From Spirodela intermedia (taxonomy: Eukaryota; Streptophyta; Magnoliopsida; Alismatales; Araceae): a stretch of DNA of 64,000 nucleotides. A program made the position numbers and the translations under genes. Numbering within the stretch: the stretch's first letter is position 1; each line of letters opens with the position of its first letter. Positions 53,401 to 64,000 of the stretch are shown here, piece by piece. The stretch is taken from the NCBI GenBank assembly GCA_902729315.2, contig LR746279.1, positions 2,384,501-2,448,500 of the forward strand, given 5' to 3'. The notes below the pieces were generated by a model that saw nothing but the letters and a program-made list of their open reading frames with translations, was not told where the DNA came from and did not search any database.

Positions 53401-56400
53401 CATTAAGAGAAAAAAGAATAAACATCAAATAGGTCATTAAAGACTAGGATACCACCCATTTGGGGCATGGTTTGTAAAAAATTTAGAAATTCTTAGTTGT
53501 ACCTGTGGAGAATACTTATTCCTGATAAAGGGGAACCGCACAATGATTAAATCAGCAGACACAATCTATTACCGAATTGCAAACAAGATAAACCGCAAAC
53601 GAATTGTTTAGATACTCAAATTCGAAAAAGTTCCTACAAAAAATCAAAATCCTCACCAAAACGATTAAACATAAGTGCATCCCTTGCTAGAAAGCTGCAT
53701 GTGAAGTACCCACTCGTAAAATTTGTCCGACATGTGTTACAAGAATAGATGAAAAACCTCAATTTTCAGGGTACTAAGATTGTTCATCCAACTTTTCATT
53801 GTGATTGATCCACGACTATATAACAATACCCAAGTCAACCTATTGTCTCCATATCTTTCTGCTTCTCACTGAATGATTGGTGAATCCTTGGTTTCCAATT
53901 TTCCTATCAGGTAAGTATAAACGATAATGCTGCCAATCTTTCTCTTGACACTTATCACTCTGGCAACCCCAATATTTTCAACATCGATCAGAAGACAACA
54001 TCAGTGCTCAACCTAATGCAGCATCAACATCAATGTTCATAGCCAATTGATACATCAATGGCTAAGAAGGAGGATTCGCAGTGTGGCAGACAGAAGTGCA
54101 TTGAAATAAGTTATTACCAACTAAAATCAGAATATTCCAATGGAATGTTGCCTCAAATAAACTGCCAACTTGTGGATGCAGTCTTTCAAGAGTCATTCTA
54201 CAAACGATTTTTTGTCTTTTTTCTTAAATGTAAGTCACTGAATCACCATAAAAAATAGTTTTCAGATCCATTGGCATGCAGTAGGTGGGTAGAATTGAGA
54301 GCAGACACGATCCTCCGCAATCAGATCAGAGTTGATGGAAATTCGTTAAAAGCCATTATGATGGGGAAGCAGTGATAGGAATTTCTGACAAACGAAAGAT
54401 GCAATGTGCATACCAATCAGATCAATAGAGGAGTGCACTATTGTGCCAAGAGTGGAAGATTCGTTAGAATCTCCTGAAAATCATTGATTTCAGTGACTTA
54501 TGGATGCAAACCTCAGACATAGAAACTCACTAGGTCTTAGGAATGTAGATATTTTATTTGAGTAACTTCAGCAGGGATCTAGGGATAATGAAGCAACTTC
54601 TACAATAGTCACTGCTGTTTCTTATTTATCATGCCAGTGGTTTTTTCACTCACAGAAAAGGAAATTAGTGCCCAATAAGCCTTCTCTTAGTAACCTCCAA
54701 CAACCTGCTGCACATTGGGACATGTCACTCGTAGAACATCCTCCACAATAATTCCCCTCTTTCGAAACATATTACCTGCCTACATGCATCTAGCCTTCTA
54801 TTACCACAAAGACAACATTAACCTGTAGCAGTCCACCAAACACCTTTGGAGCAGAAGTCTTATTCTGGGTTGAGTTTGATATCCTAGATAAAGATCAGAT
54901 TGGAAACTTTCACATTTGCTCCGTCGGAAATTATTCTATCTCTAATACCTATCTTGAGCTGGATATAAAAAGGAGAATTTCCCTTTCTTCCAGTTTTTCC
55001 TCGGAAAATAGTAAAAATGGTCACAGAAAGTATTCCGTAATAAATTGGACGACCTTATGATCCGTGCTAGCTGCTACGGTATGAGAGAGGAGTAGATTAA
55101 ATCTACCCGCACCAAATCATCCTTCCAAACCGTTCTCTTCCCCGTCTCCTGTGTCAACCTTCATACCATCATATTTATGAGTCAGATCAGATGTTTGCTT
55201 CATTCCTTTTCAACAATAAAATGCATCTGAACTTCCTGACCCATATATACGCAGCTGCATTTCAAAATTACAATGGTTCAAAATCTCGAATTCGTAGTCT
55301 TATCTCTGTGACCTACGCTGCCTCGTTTTATCCCGCCAGTTCAATTGATAGCCTCAAAACTCGTCCGTCTACCCTTATCCATATATAATAGGTGCCACAA
55401 CAGTGAAACAACATATGGAGTCATCAGTTTTCATATGATGACAAAATGTCCAGTGATAATTGAAAGATGACAAGACTACATACACCATTCTATAAAAGGA
55501 ATATCAAGACTTGCGGTGCATCAGAAACATTAATATCACCACACTTTTCAACATAGAAGTATGAGATGAAGAACGATTTATGAAAATAATTCAATGAGTA
55601 TCTCCAGTTTTTTTGCTTCGAGAAGATTCCGGAATCAATAATCTGGAGATTTTCTTAGGTAGTGTCCAATTGATGAGTCATGTTAACCACATCAGACGCA
55701 TTTCCATTACTCCTATAAACCTTGTTTTACTTCTCCCTCAGTGGAAAGCCCACAACAGCTGGAGGTATTATCAGGTAATGATGATATATTCCATTCCTCC
55801 TCAACTTAGACAGTGAGAGAGCCTGTGAGCTTTCGATGTGAGTCATGGAAACATTTCTTTTTCCATTGGAAAGAATAAGCGTTCATAAGGATATTGTTAT
55901 AATAGCCGATGAATGATGCTTCCAAACGCTCAAAAATCTATAATTATTTGGCTTAAATACAAAGGTAATAGAAAATAACGTGATACATGTCTGATGTCCA
56001 TTGATTGAGATTTGTAAAAAAAAATTGAGAGGAAATTCTGCGAGCTTATAGCAGTACGAAAACTAAATTATACCAAGATGTACCTACCTCTGGAAATGGA
56101 CGCTTCGGATCCAACTTTGTCTCTCAACTGACTGCAGTGATCAATCAAAGCAGCCTTCTTAGATGTTACCTAAATTTCGGCCAAGTTGTTACCTTCTCTA
56201 ATAATCCTAAAAACTAAAATAGATGAAAGACGGACAAAGTTTTGCGGGACTGTCCATTTGCTAACCTCCTTGAAGTCCAACTCCACATACATGTGTGGCG
56301 CGAATCCTTCCTCCTGCAGTTGGAAGTAGGTGGTGTCGAACCCAGCGCCAAGGGACAGTATCTGCTTTTTGCAACCAGAATCGATGCTAAGAAACTGGAG

Positions 56401-56930
56401 CAGAAGCTGCCGTAGAGCGGCCCACCTAGCGTAGTAACCTTTCCATTCCCCATTCACCAACATCGTGTACATCAGACCGAGACCAGCAATAAAAACAACA
56501 CAGAAAAAAGAGACATTGCAAAAAATACCGCGATTGATGATGGGAGACCTCCTGATAGGCCTTCTAACGAACAGGTGGACGTAGTCGTCCTTCATGTAAC
56601 CCTTCTTCACACACGACCTGTCAGGATTGCAGGACGAAATCAAGAAAACCACAAGGCACAAAACGAACTACAACGAAGGAAGGCGAGAGAACACAGAATG
56701 GCGGCGGAGATAGACAGCAGGAAATGACTAGAGATCGACAAAGAGAAACAGTTCCTCAATTGTCAATGGAATGGATTCGAGTGAGCATCTCGTCGTCCAA
56801 ATCGAAAACTACTGCAACAACTGCGCATCACGTACAGTTTACTGGCGGTGGCGTCGTCGTTGGTGGCCTGAACGGCCGCCGTGGTGCTACTGCCGCCGCC
56901 GGCGACGGAATCAGTAGGCGCCTTCGCCAT
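47404..56930 (-). CDS. LCMT1: Leucine carboxyl methyltransferase 1 (PP2A methyltransferase), 12 exons
   Basis: It methylates the C-terminal leucine carboxylate of PP2A catalytic subunits with S-adenosylmethionine; the Arabidopsis homologue is SBI1, which acts in brassinosteroid signalling. Coding exons on the minus strand: 56930-56836, 56617-56529, 56438-56266, 56169-56088, 53168-53066, 51580-51460, 51347-51300, 49647-49564, 49237-49173, 49096-49045, 48630-48592, 47439-47404. The phases join exactly into 987 nt, 328 residues plus stop. Visible marks: [23 protein letters not shown] motif [13 protein letters not shown] (about 88-100), YVELDFKEV with acidic E114, [15 protein letters not shown] (about 185-199), [48 protein letters not shown], and a last exon [11 protein letters not shown]. 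All introns are GT-AG except intron 10, which has a GC donor (CAG|gcaagt). Length equals the family norm. Exon calls rest on homology, so UTRs are not placed. Confidence 0.93.
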
Positions 56931-57100
56931 CGCTTCCGCTCCCCAATCAAGGGAAGAGACGATCGACGGAGGAGGGGGAAGAAGAAGCTCACGAACCGGT
57001 CTGATAACCCGTTGGAACCGGAATCGGCTTGAGTTGTCCGAGTTCCACGGTACCGAATCAATATGGGCCTATGCCTCTCTTACGTAATGGGCCTTGGGCC
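56931..57100 (-). promoter_or_regulatory. LCMT1 5'UTR and proximal promoter
   Basis: This is the sequence immediately upstream of the LCMT1 ATG. It is GA-rich on the plus strand (CT-rich on the coding strand), with 'gggcc' motifs near 57066-57100 ('atgggcctatg', 'gggccttgggccc') like the TGGGCC/site II elements of plant housekeeping promoters. No TATA box is evident. Function is inferred. Confidence 0.35.
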
Positions 57101-59229
57101 CAACACTAAAAGAGCCATCAGATCCCTGCATTCGGTTCTTCACTGGGATTTAACTCTTATTCGTCAAAACAGTTGGCAATTTTTTTCCGAAAATTGCGGC
57201 GTTTTATGATGATCAGCCTTCTTGGCCAGCTACATTCACCCCAACTAAATTATTATTCACCCCATTTTTTATTTTTTAAGGAGAAAAATAAATCCCCCCT
57301 CCACCATCCTTGCCCAATTTTTTCTCCACCTTAATTATAAGAACGAGATATAATTTAAAATATATATATATATATTCAGAAAGAGATACCTACACATGGA
57401 ATCAACAAGTCTACTCAGATAAATTATTAGGGTTTATTTATATTATTTAAAATAAGGCTTATTAAGTTGGATCCATGACCAAAGGAGTAATGTACTCGTG
57501 GTGATTATGTGGATTTAATTTTGGCGATTACGTGACAAAGTAATGAGATTATTTTTCTTAACCAAACCAAAATACCGTATTAACTACCAAAAATAGAACA
57601 CAAAAAATACGTAATTTATATGACGTGGGGATAAAACTCATTCACCTTTTTTTTTATTACTTTCCTTTTGATCAATTAATTTTATTAAGTAAATCGAAAA
57701 TAATATAATTAATTCTTCCCCAAAGTCACTACATTAACTTTATGAGAAATGTCGATCCAAACCAGATGCCAAAACAAGAAATGGTCAGGATATGCATGAT
57801 ATTCTTGTTTTATTTGGATTTTATACCCATCCAAGTTCATCTTAGGGTTTTTATTTTAAATTAAAACTAATAGTAGAATTATCTTGAGAATCCATTATTC
57901 TTTTAGTGTTCTATTTGAGAATAACATACAAAATATGGGCATTTTTTTGGATGCTCAAAGTGGAGATTTTACCATTTGTATGCTTTTTCATTCAATCAAA
58001 AAGAGGAAAATTAGATGAATATTTGGCTATGCTTGAGTGAAAACTACATTTACCAGCAATTGCTTGCCATCATAGGTGTAGAAGTTGCATGAGTTGTGCC
58101 TTAACCTTAGCATAGAAATATAATTTTATTTTTTTATTTTTTTCCACTCAAGGTTAATTATATTACATAATTGATAAAACCCAGAAATTTAATTTTGTTA
58201 ATTTTTTTTTAGCTAGGCATAAATCATGATATGAAATGGAATGAACTTTAATAAGAAAAATAGTGAGACTTATTTGCTTGATTAATTTGAACTCATCGAG
58301 GATTGGCGAGCATGTTGAGGCATGAGAACTAGAATAATGGATGTTGAAATGGATGCATCAAAATGATATAAAAAAATAAATTCATCAATAATATAATGTG
58401 ATATTTATAGTACCTATTGGGATTCTAACTTGAAAGAAGTTAGATTGATTAGAATTTAAAAAATTCCTATGTCCCCAATTTATTTCAAGGTTGATTTCTA
58501 CCTTAGTGTTGACCTTAGAAAAAATTATTTAATCAGAAAATTATACATATTTCCAATATTAGAAACCCACAATTTCCCCCCCAAAAATTAAACATTAACA
58601 TTTAGGTCCTATGAGTCTAAGCTTGCCTTAGACCATTAAAAGTTGTTGAGGCCTATTATCAATAAACACAAGCCCACAAGCCCACAAGCGTTGAGCTTTA
58701 TTGAGCCTTGAGAACACAGGTTGAAGTGTGGGTTGCTGGCTAGGGGAGGGGGGTTGCTGTTTGGATGAATGTAAAAGTCGTGGGGTTATAGGGCAAGTTT
58801 CCAATATTTTAAAGTATATTTTTTAAAAACTTAGATCTTATCTTGATGTGTGCTAAAAGTCAGAATAATTTGTTTTTTCTTTATGGTTTATGGGTTTAGA
58901 TGGTTGACTTTTGAGGCATTTATTACTTGGAGAGACTAAGTGCCACAAAAGGCAATTGCCCAAAGTAAGTAGAAAGGGCCCATCTCTTTTTAATAATATA
59001 ATTATTTAAATTATATTATGATAATTAATATAATATAAACCTGATATATTTAACCATAAAATAAATAATTTTTCATGGAAGAAGAGTAAAAGGGAAGCCT
59101 GAAAGTTGATTATTTTTTATTTTTATTTTCTTCATAATCGATAACAATCATTTGAATATTATGTGTAATTTTTTTATTTAATATATTAATTTGCCGCCCT
59201 GATATAGATAGTATGAATATAATAAAAAC
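57101..59229. other. AT-rich intergenic DNA
   Basis: No ORF of substance, RNA gene or complete element. There are A/T runs throughout, a short (TA)n near 57358, and a duplicated 'agcccaca' near 58672. It separates the divergently transcribed LCMT1 and gar2-like genes. Confidence 0.5.
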
Positions 59230-62155
59230 GCCGGTCTCAGCTCTCACGCTCGTCCTGTGAGAGCAAAAGATTGACAGCGAATTGGCTCCGCAAGACGACG
59301 ATGGGTTCTGTGTTTTTTGTGCTTATCCGAGTTCTCATGGAGATCAAGAGGGCAGAGCCTTGACAGACGAGGGTCAGAGGACGCAGAAACTGACTCGGAG
59401 CCTTCGGCTTGTCGTGATCGCGCCGCCCGGTGGTGCCCCACCGCCGGAGAACGAAGGCAGCCGGGGCGCGGGGGAAGCGAGGACAGGTTACCAACCACCG
59501 CCTCTTAGACCCACTGGCCGTCTCGAGGCGGATCAGTGAGGAAGGAGGGTTGATTCTGTGGTTTTCGAAGAAGATTAGATCTCACCAGCTTTGGCGGGTT
59601 TTCGTGAGGTGGCAGGTTCGATCTGATAGCTAACGTCACAGGACTTGTCCTGCAGGGCGGCGGAGGGAGGAAAACCCCCAGTCTCGCCAGCTGTGAGAGT
59701 TTTTGTAGAAATTCGCGAGCTCTCTCTCTCTCTCTCTCTCTCTCACGCTTGTTTGGTCAATCGAGCTCTAGAGCGGCTTAGTACCGTTTTTGCTTCTCTT
59801 CGCGAACGCGTGGGAGAGTGGAAGACGTGATGTCCCTATGACGGAGGTAGGATATATGAACTGCCGAGTTTTTTTGTTATTTATGGCTTCGATCTCCCTC
59901 CCCCTATCGCTGTGATTTCGGAGGTACCGGATTTTTTCGGAGCTCGGAGTTCCCGGACGACTCCATTTTCCTTTCCTCGTCGTGGTAATTTGAACACACT
60001 GGTCCACTTTTGGAAAATACCGTGCAAGCATTGAACAGCCTTTGATGCGCGGGGATCCTCTCTCATCCTCCGGCTTCGGATTTCATCTCCTGTTCCCCGA
60101 TGAGCCCTGAAGGAATCTTCTCGGTAACAATTCATTGCTCTTCTTCTTTGCTTAGTATGGTGAATCTGAACTTGCCAGTTCTGGAGTTTCCCAGGCTCAC
60201 CTTCCCTCAGAAATTTGCGCAAGAGGGGAATGATTCCACTGGGGGAAAAGAGCTGCTGGTCCGTCTGAAAACGGCCGTGGGTGCTTCACTTTATTCACCT
60301 AGCCCTCATAATTAATGCACCAAAACCGCCGGATCCGCATCGAGTGGTGTGGGGGAGAGAAATACCGAAACCGTTCGGCCCTGCCAACAGGAATTCAATG
60401 CTTCTTCCCTGTAACCCACGGCGCCACCTATCGCCAACCCATCAACATCTACTTGCTGGCTCTCCCCACCACCACGGCTGCTGCCTCGTTCCACTTCCTC
60501 TCTCATCCTGCACTCGGTCCGTGCCTTTTTATTTTAAAAATTAAACTCCTTTCCGTCGTTGGACGAAAAAGGTGGGGTAGAATTTTTGAGTTTTCCGATA
60601 TCTGCTTCCCTTGTCCTCCTTCCAGGTAGTTATGAGATCTTAATTCCTGGCTTCCCTTGCTCGTTCCCTGTTGATATGAAGGATAGAACCGGATGCATAC
60701 TTTTCTTTGGTGTCGAGATATGATCAATTTATTTGTTGGTTTGATGTTGATTTCCTCCTCTGTATTGATATTGTTTTCAGAGAAAGTGTGTTCCAATTCG
60801 AACATTGAAGAACTATTTTGAGGTATGTGAAGAAAAGCTATTTGTTTTAGTCATGTCCCCTGCCCTTCCTCTGCCCATCCTCACAATCTTCTGCCTATTT
60901 TTCATTTCAGTCAGATGGGAAGCTCTCCATCATGCAGCTGGGGCTTGTAACTAGGTGAGGGAAGTTTTCGGGATCCATAGCAGCCATATTTCAGGTAGTT
61001 TAGTCGAATGCCTTTATGCCATCGGATTTTTCTGGTTTCATATTTTCACGTTTGTATGCAAAAGAAATTAGCAATTGTCATACAACTTTTTCGGTACTCG
61101 TTCATCTTTACAAAGCACTCAAGATCTGCAGTGAATGCTTGTTCTTTTGCTTTTTTTAGCATACTCTTTGTGCACTTGTGCTGTTTTTTACTTTATTTCT
61201 TAGTTTGATTTGCCAAATTGTGGGGGGTAGATTCAAATCGGAACTGTCACACTCAGCAAGTAATAGCTAAGGTATACTAACAGAAAACTGAACAATTAAA
61301 GATAATAGACTTGTAATTAGTTGAGATGTTACAGAAGACATTACAAGTAGCGCCAGTTACAAAAGTTAAAGCAATTAATAATGACATGAGGAACAAGAAG
61401 AAGGAAAGAGTCGGAAACAGCGACCAAGAGAAAAAGAAGGTGTAGAGATCAGGTCGTCGATCAGGGGAAGGGAAAGCATGGCCATCCCTTACCAAATGCG
61501 AGCCCTGTTACGATGAGCCTGATTCATGCAAAACTTACTGATTTTATGTTTTCATAAAAAATAGAAAATAGTACTGGAATTTTTAATGTTTTACATTTTT
61601 AGCAAAATTGATTGTGTCGGGTCCAGTTGATCCCGGATTCAATCCCAAGGAATCTTGGCGTTACTCAATAATTTGATGCATATTTATGTTTCGGTATTCG
61701 TCATGGTTTTACTCATTTTATCGGAATTTATGCATCATGGCATCCTTGTCATGGTTCTTTCTGCTATTTCTTTCTTTTGATTCGTTTTTTTCCTAGGTTT
61801 ATATTTTTTTCCTAATTTATTCATGAATGATATTGGCACTATGACATGTTGCATTGTTCACATCTAATTTTTCCAAAATTCCTCTCTGCAGGTAGCAAAC
61901 CTGAACAACGCTAATCCTTTCGAGATCATGAGTGTCTGTGCAAAGACACCAAGCATAATCACGGCGGCTTGAATTCTAATAATGAGGCCAATAGGGGAGA
62001 ATTACCACGGTGTACATCACTCAAGAAGCTTGTGGAAGTTAGACCAGGAGGATACCTTGCGCCAATGTGGATTACTCTATTAGCGGCTATCAAAACAATG
62101 AGAGACCTAAACTAGGAAAACAATAGTTTCTTTTTTGCATCAATTTGAGCCTTGC
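59230..62155 (+). other. Probable 5'UTR and introns of the gar2-like gene
   Basis: GC-richer, exon-like sequence begins near 59230 and includes a CT tract at about 59720-59745. AT/T-rich, intron-like DNA follows, interrupted by short exon-like pieces. A clear 3' splice site (cctctctgcag) precedes 61892. Between it and the proposed start lies an upstream ORF at 61928-61972 (MSVCAKTPSIITAA, 14 residues). The open frames at 59.3-60.6 kb show no protein family and overlap on both strands, so I leave them as untranslated. Exon limits are not certain. Confidence 0.4.
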
Positions 62156-63818
62156 ATGGAGAGCGGATTGACTGAAGTTGGACTACCGAAGACGCTTACC
62201 TGTGACAGTGAGGGCTCTTGTCTTGGTATCAAGGACATTTGTGTCGATGAAGGGATTAATTTAGTTCACAAAGCATCAGTAGTTACTATGGTCGAAGACG
62301 TTAAGCTTCATAGCAGCCCTCATCTAGTTGATGAATATTTCACCAATGAGATTCACACATCTGGTTCTGTACAGCCAAAGCTTGCCAGGAAACGCAGTTC
62401 TGAGACCGCAGAATATTCTTCTGGGAGTTCAGCAGAGGAATTCAAAGATACGACTGATACATTTCATGGAAATCCGTCTGATGAGGCTAATGTGAAGAGA
62501 ATAGATGGAAAACTATGTCCTCCACCTGAGTCTGAGATACATCAGCTTCTAGGACACATTGGTGCTGATAGTAAAAATGTGAAGCCAGTTTCACTGGCGC
62601 ATTTGCTACAGGAAGATAGGGAAAATCGTGGTTTTGTCTTTGAGCAGGCATCTGAAACCGAAGGATTGATCCCACTGGAAGAATTTGATCGAAGGTACTG
62701 CTCTCTTCATTCGTCTAATTTTGATGCCCACAATGATCCATCACATTTGGTCAACAATGGTCCAAGTCAACATCGGTCAGAAAATAATGGGTGTGTACGA
62801 CCACCTTCTATGGAAACTGAGTCTCATCAGTTGCCACGTGTTAGAGGTGCCCATGTGACACCTGTCTCCGATGAATTACCTTCTCTCCACACGAACATCA
62901 ACTGGGAAAAGGCTGATGAGGTAATTAATTACTAATTATTTTCGTATTCTCTTCGATGACGTTGTCTTAGTTTTCCTTCACTTTCATCAGGTTTATTTAT
63001 TACTTTATTACTGAGTCAGGCTGATGGGTTTTCTATTGATTTAATTTTGTGGACATGAGGTGGTCCTTTAGATCTAAAGCACATGGTTCGGAACCTTGGT
63101 GCTCGAGTTGCTAATAAATATGTTAAGAATGATCCGGAACTAGTTATTATACGAAATATGTGATTATTAATATGGTTTTAAGTTGGAAGATGATGAACAT
63201 TAACAGAGTATCAGAAACCATATCTTGTCAATAAATATATATGTTAGCTTTATGGCAAGGCTCCAAAGGTCTCTAAGAACAGCCCTGAATTGATAACGTC
63301 GAGTGTATTACTCTCATTGCCAATGCAAATATATGCATGAATTATTCTCCTATGCACTCAATGCTCTTGTGTTGTTGAAATGTGATGGTTTTTCTAATAT
63401 AAGATCACAGGGTGCATTAATAGAATCAAATTCATCAACATCAGCTGTGAATTATGAGGAGCTCAAAGGAGGGAATGAAGCTGAAGCATTTACCTCCAAC
63501 AAGTCTGGAGGTGACATCATTTCATATGATATGGGTATCAAAGGAACTCCTGAACTCGAACAATTTAGCATGCATGCAACTGGGACTACTATTAGTGGAA
63601 GGTCTTCAGATGGGTCGGCATCTTTGGCCTGGACTGGATTTAATCATCAGAGCCATTCAGACCCAAATATCCTGGGCTCAGCTTCTTTCTCCCATCAAAT
63701 TCTGTACTTGGGTCAGGCGCCATACTCTGGCAACATCTCTCTGCGCTCAGACAGCAGCACAACAAGCACCCGCTCCTTTGCCTTCCCCGTGTATGCATGC
63801 TTCCACCATATCTTCATC

Positions 63819-63856
<38 letters not shown>

Positions 63857-64000
63857 TGCTTGAAATAGTCATTTAATTATGTAATTAAAAGGAACATCTA
63901 GAAATAGAATCCCCTCTGTGGGTTGGTTAATTGTATAATTATTTATTTTCGTCTTCATCCTCTCTTGAGCAGATTGCAATCCGAGTGGAACAACAGCCCA
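62156..64000 (+). CDS. gar2-related / BASL-like plant protein, partial at the right edge
   Basis: Exons 62156-62920 (donor GAG|gtaatt), 63411-63790 (acceptor acacag, donor gt|gtatgc) and 63973 to beyond the edge join in frame. The start is the first ATG (MESGLTEVGLPKTLTC). The protein is hydrophilic, Ser/Asp/Glu-rich and without membrane segments, and has no RRM in the part seen. Its best mark crosses an intron: SLRSDSSTTSTRSFAFP, V, then LQSEWNNSP. That pattern is known to me from plant proteins annotated 'gar2-related', and it resembles the C-terminal FxFP region of BASL, a stomatal polarity protein whose FxFP motif docks MAP kinases. Function in ribosome assembly is doubtful and rests on old annotation. 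The C-terminal end lies outside the window. Confidence 0.6.
63822..63853. repeat. (TA)n microsatellite in an intron
   Basis: About 15 TA units within the intron 63791-63972 of the gar2-like gene. Confidence 0.9.

Noticed and set aside
56170-56661. 163-codon ORF as a single-exon methyltransferase
   Set aside because: It reads through introns 2 and 3 of LCMT1; splice sites and phases give the correct joined exons.
59282-60629. Overlapping ORFs of 60-113 codons upstream of the gar2-like gene
   Set aside because: No recognisable domain, open on both strands, and located where 5'UTR and introns are expected.
1-64000. CRISPR arrays, bacterial operons or viral genes
   Set aside because: None seen; repeats are plant transposons, microsatellites and one minisatellite, and genes have plant introns.

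Overview
The window is nuclear DNA of a flowering plant. The grounds are CC-NB-LRR disease-resistance genes of the RPS2/RPS5 (non-TIR) type, a twelve-exon gene for the PP2A leucine carboxyl methyltransferase, a CFIm68/CPSF6-like RNA-processing gene, LTR-retrotransposon and MITE debris, and AT-rich intergenic DNA with CT/TA microsatellites. I cannot name the species.

The left 40 kb is an NLR (resistance-gene) cluster with a repeated layout. The unit is an NLR on the minus strand, head to head with a CFIm68-like gene on the plus strand. It occurs three times. Unit A (about 2.3-9.4 kb) and unit B (about 27.0-34.1 kb) are recent duplicates of each other. Each has an intact single-exon NLR and a broken CFIm68 copy interrupted by the same solo-LTR-like insertion. 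Unit C (about 34.1-40.5 kb) has an intact NLR and the only intact CFIm68-like gene. Short CFIm68 RRM-coding fragments lie at the 3' ends of the NLRs. Between units A and B the NLR sequence is decayed or rearranged. There is a kelch/NLR chimera at the left edge, an NLR pseudogene folded back on its own P-loop (10.2-11.8 kb), a fragment at 17.8-18.4 kb, a long-ORF NLR lacking its CC domain, P-loop and start codon (19.9-22.0 kb), and a frameshifted NLR (25.0-27.0 kb). A family of solo-LTR-like elements of about 1.59 kb has inserted here. One copy lies inside the GLPL motif of an NLR pseudogene, and older AT-rich relics sit in units A and B.

From 40.5 to 47.4 kb the DNA is mostly unrecognised, with a minisatellite of about 125-bp units at 44.35-45.37 kb. 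From 56.93 down to 47.40 kb on the minus strand lies a complete twelve-exon LCMT1/SBI1-type gene. I could join its exons base by base into a 328-residue reading frame. From 59.2 kb to the right edge is the 5' part of a plus-strand gene of the plant 'gar2-related' family, with an FxFP motif.

The cluster looks like birth-and-death evolution of resistance genes carrying a hitch-hiking RNA-processing gene. LCMT1 and the gar2-like gene look like ordinary single-copy flanking genes.
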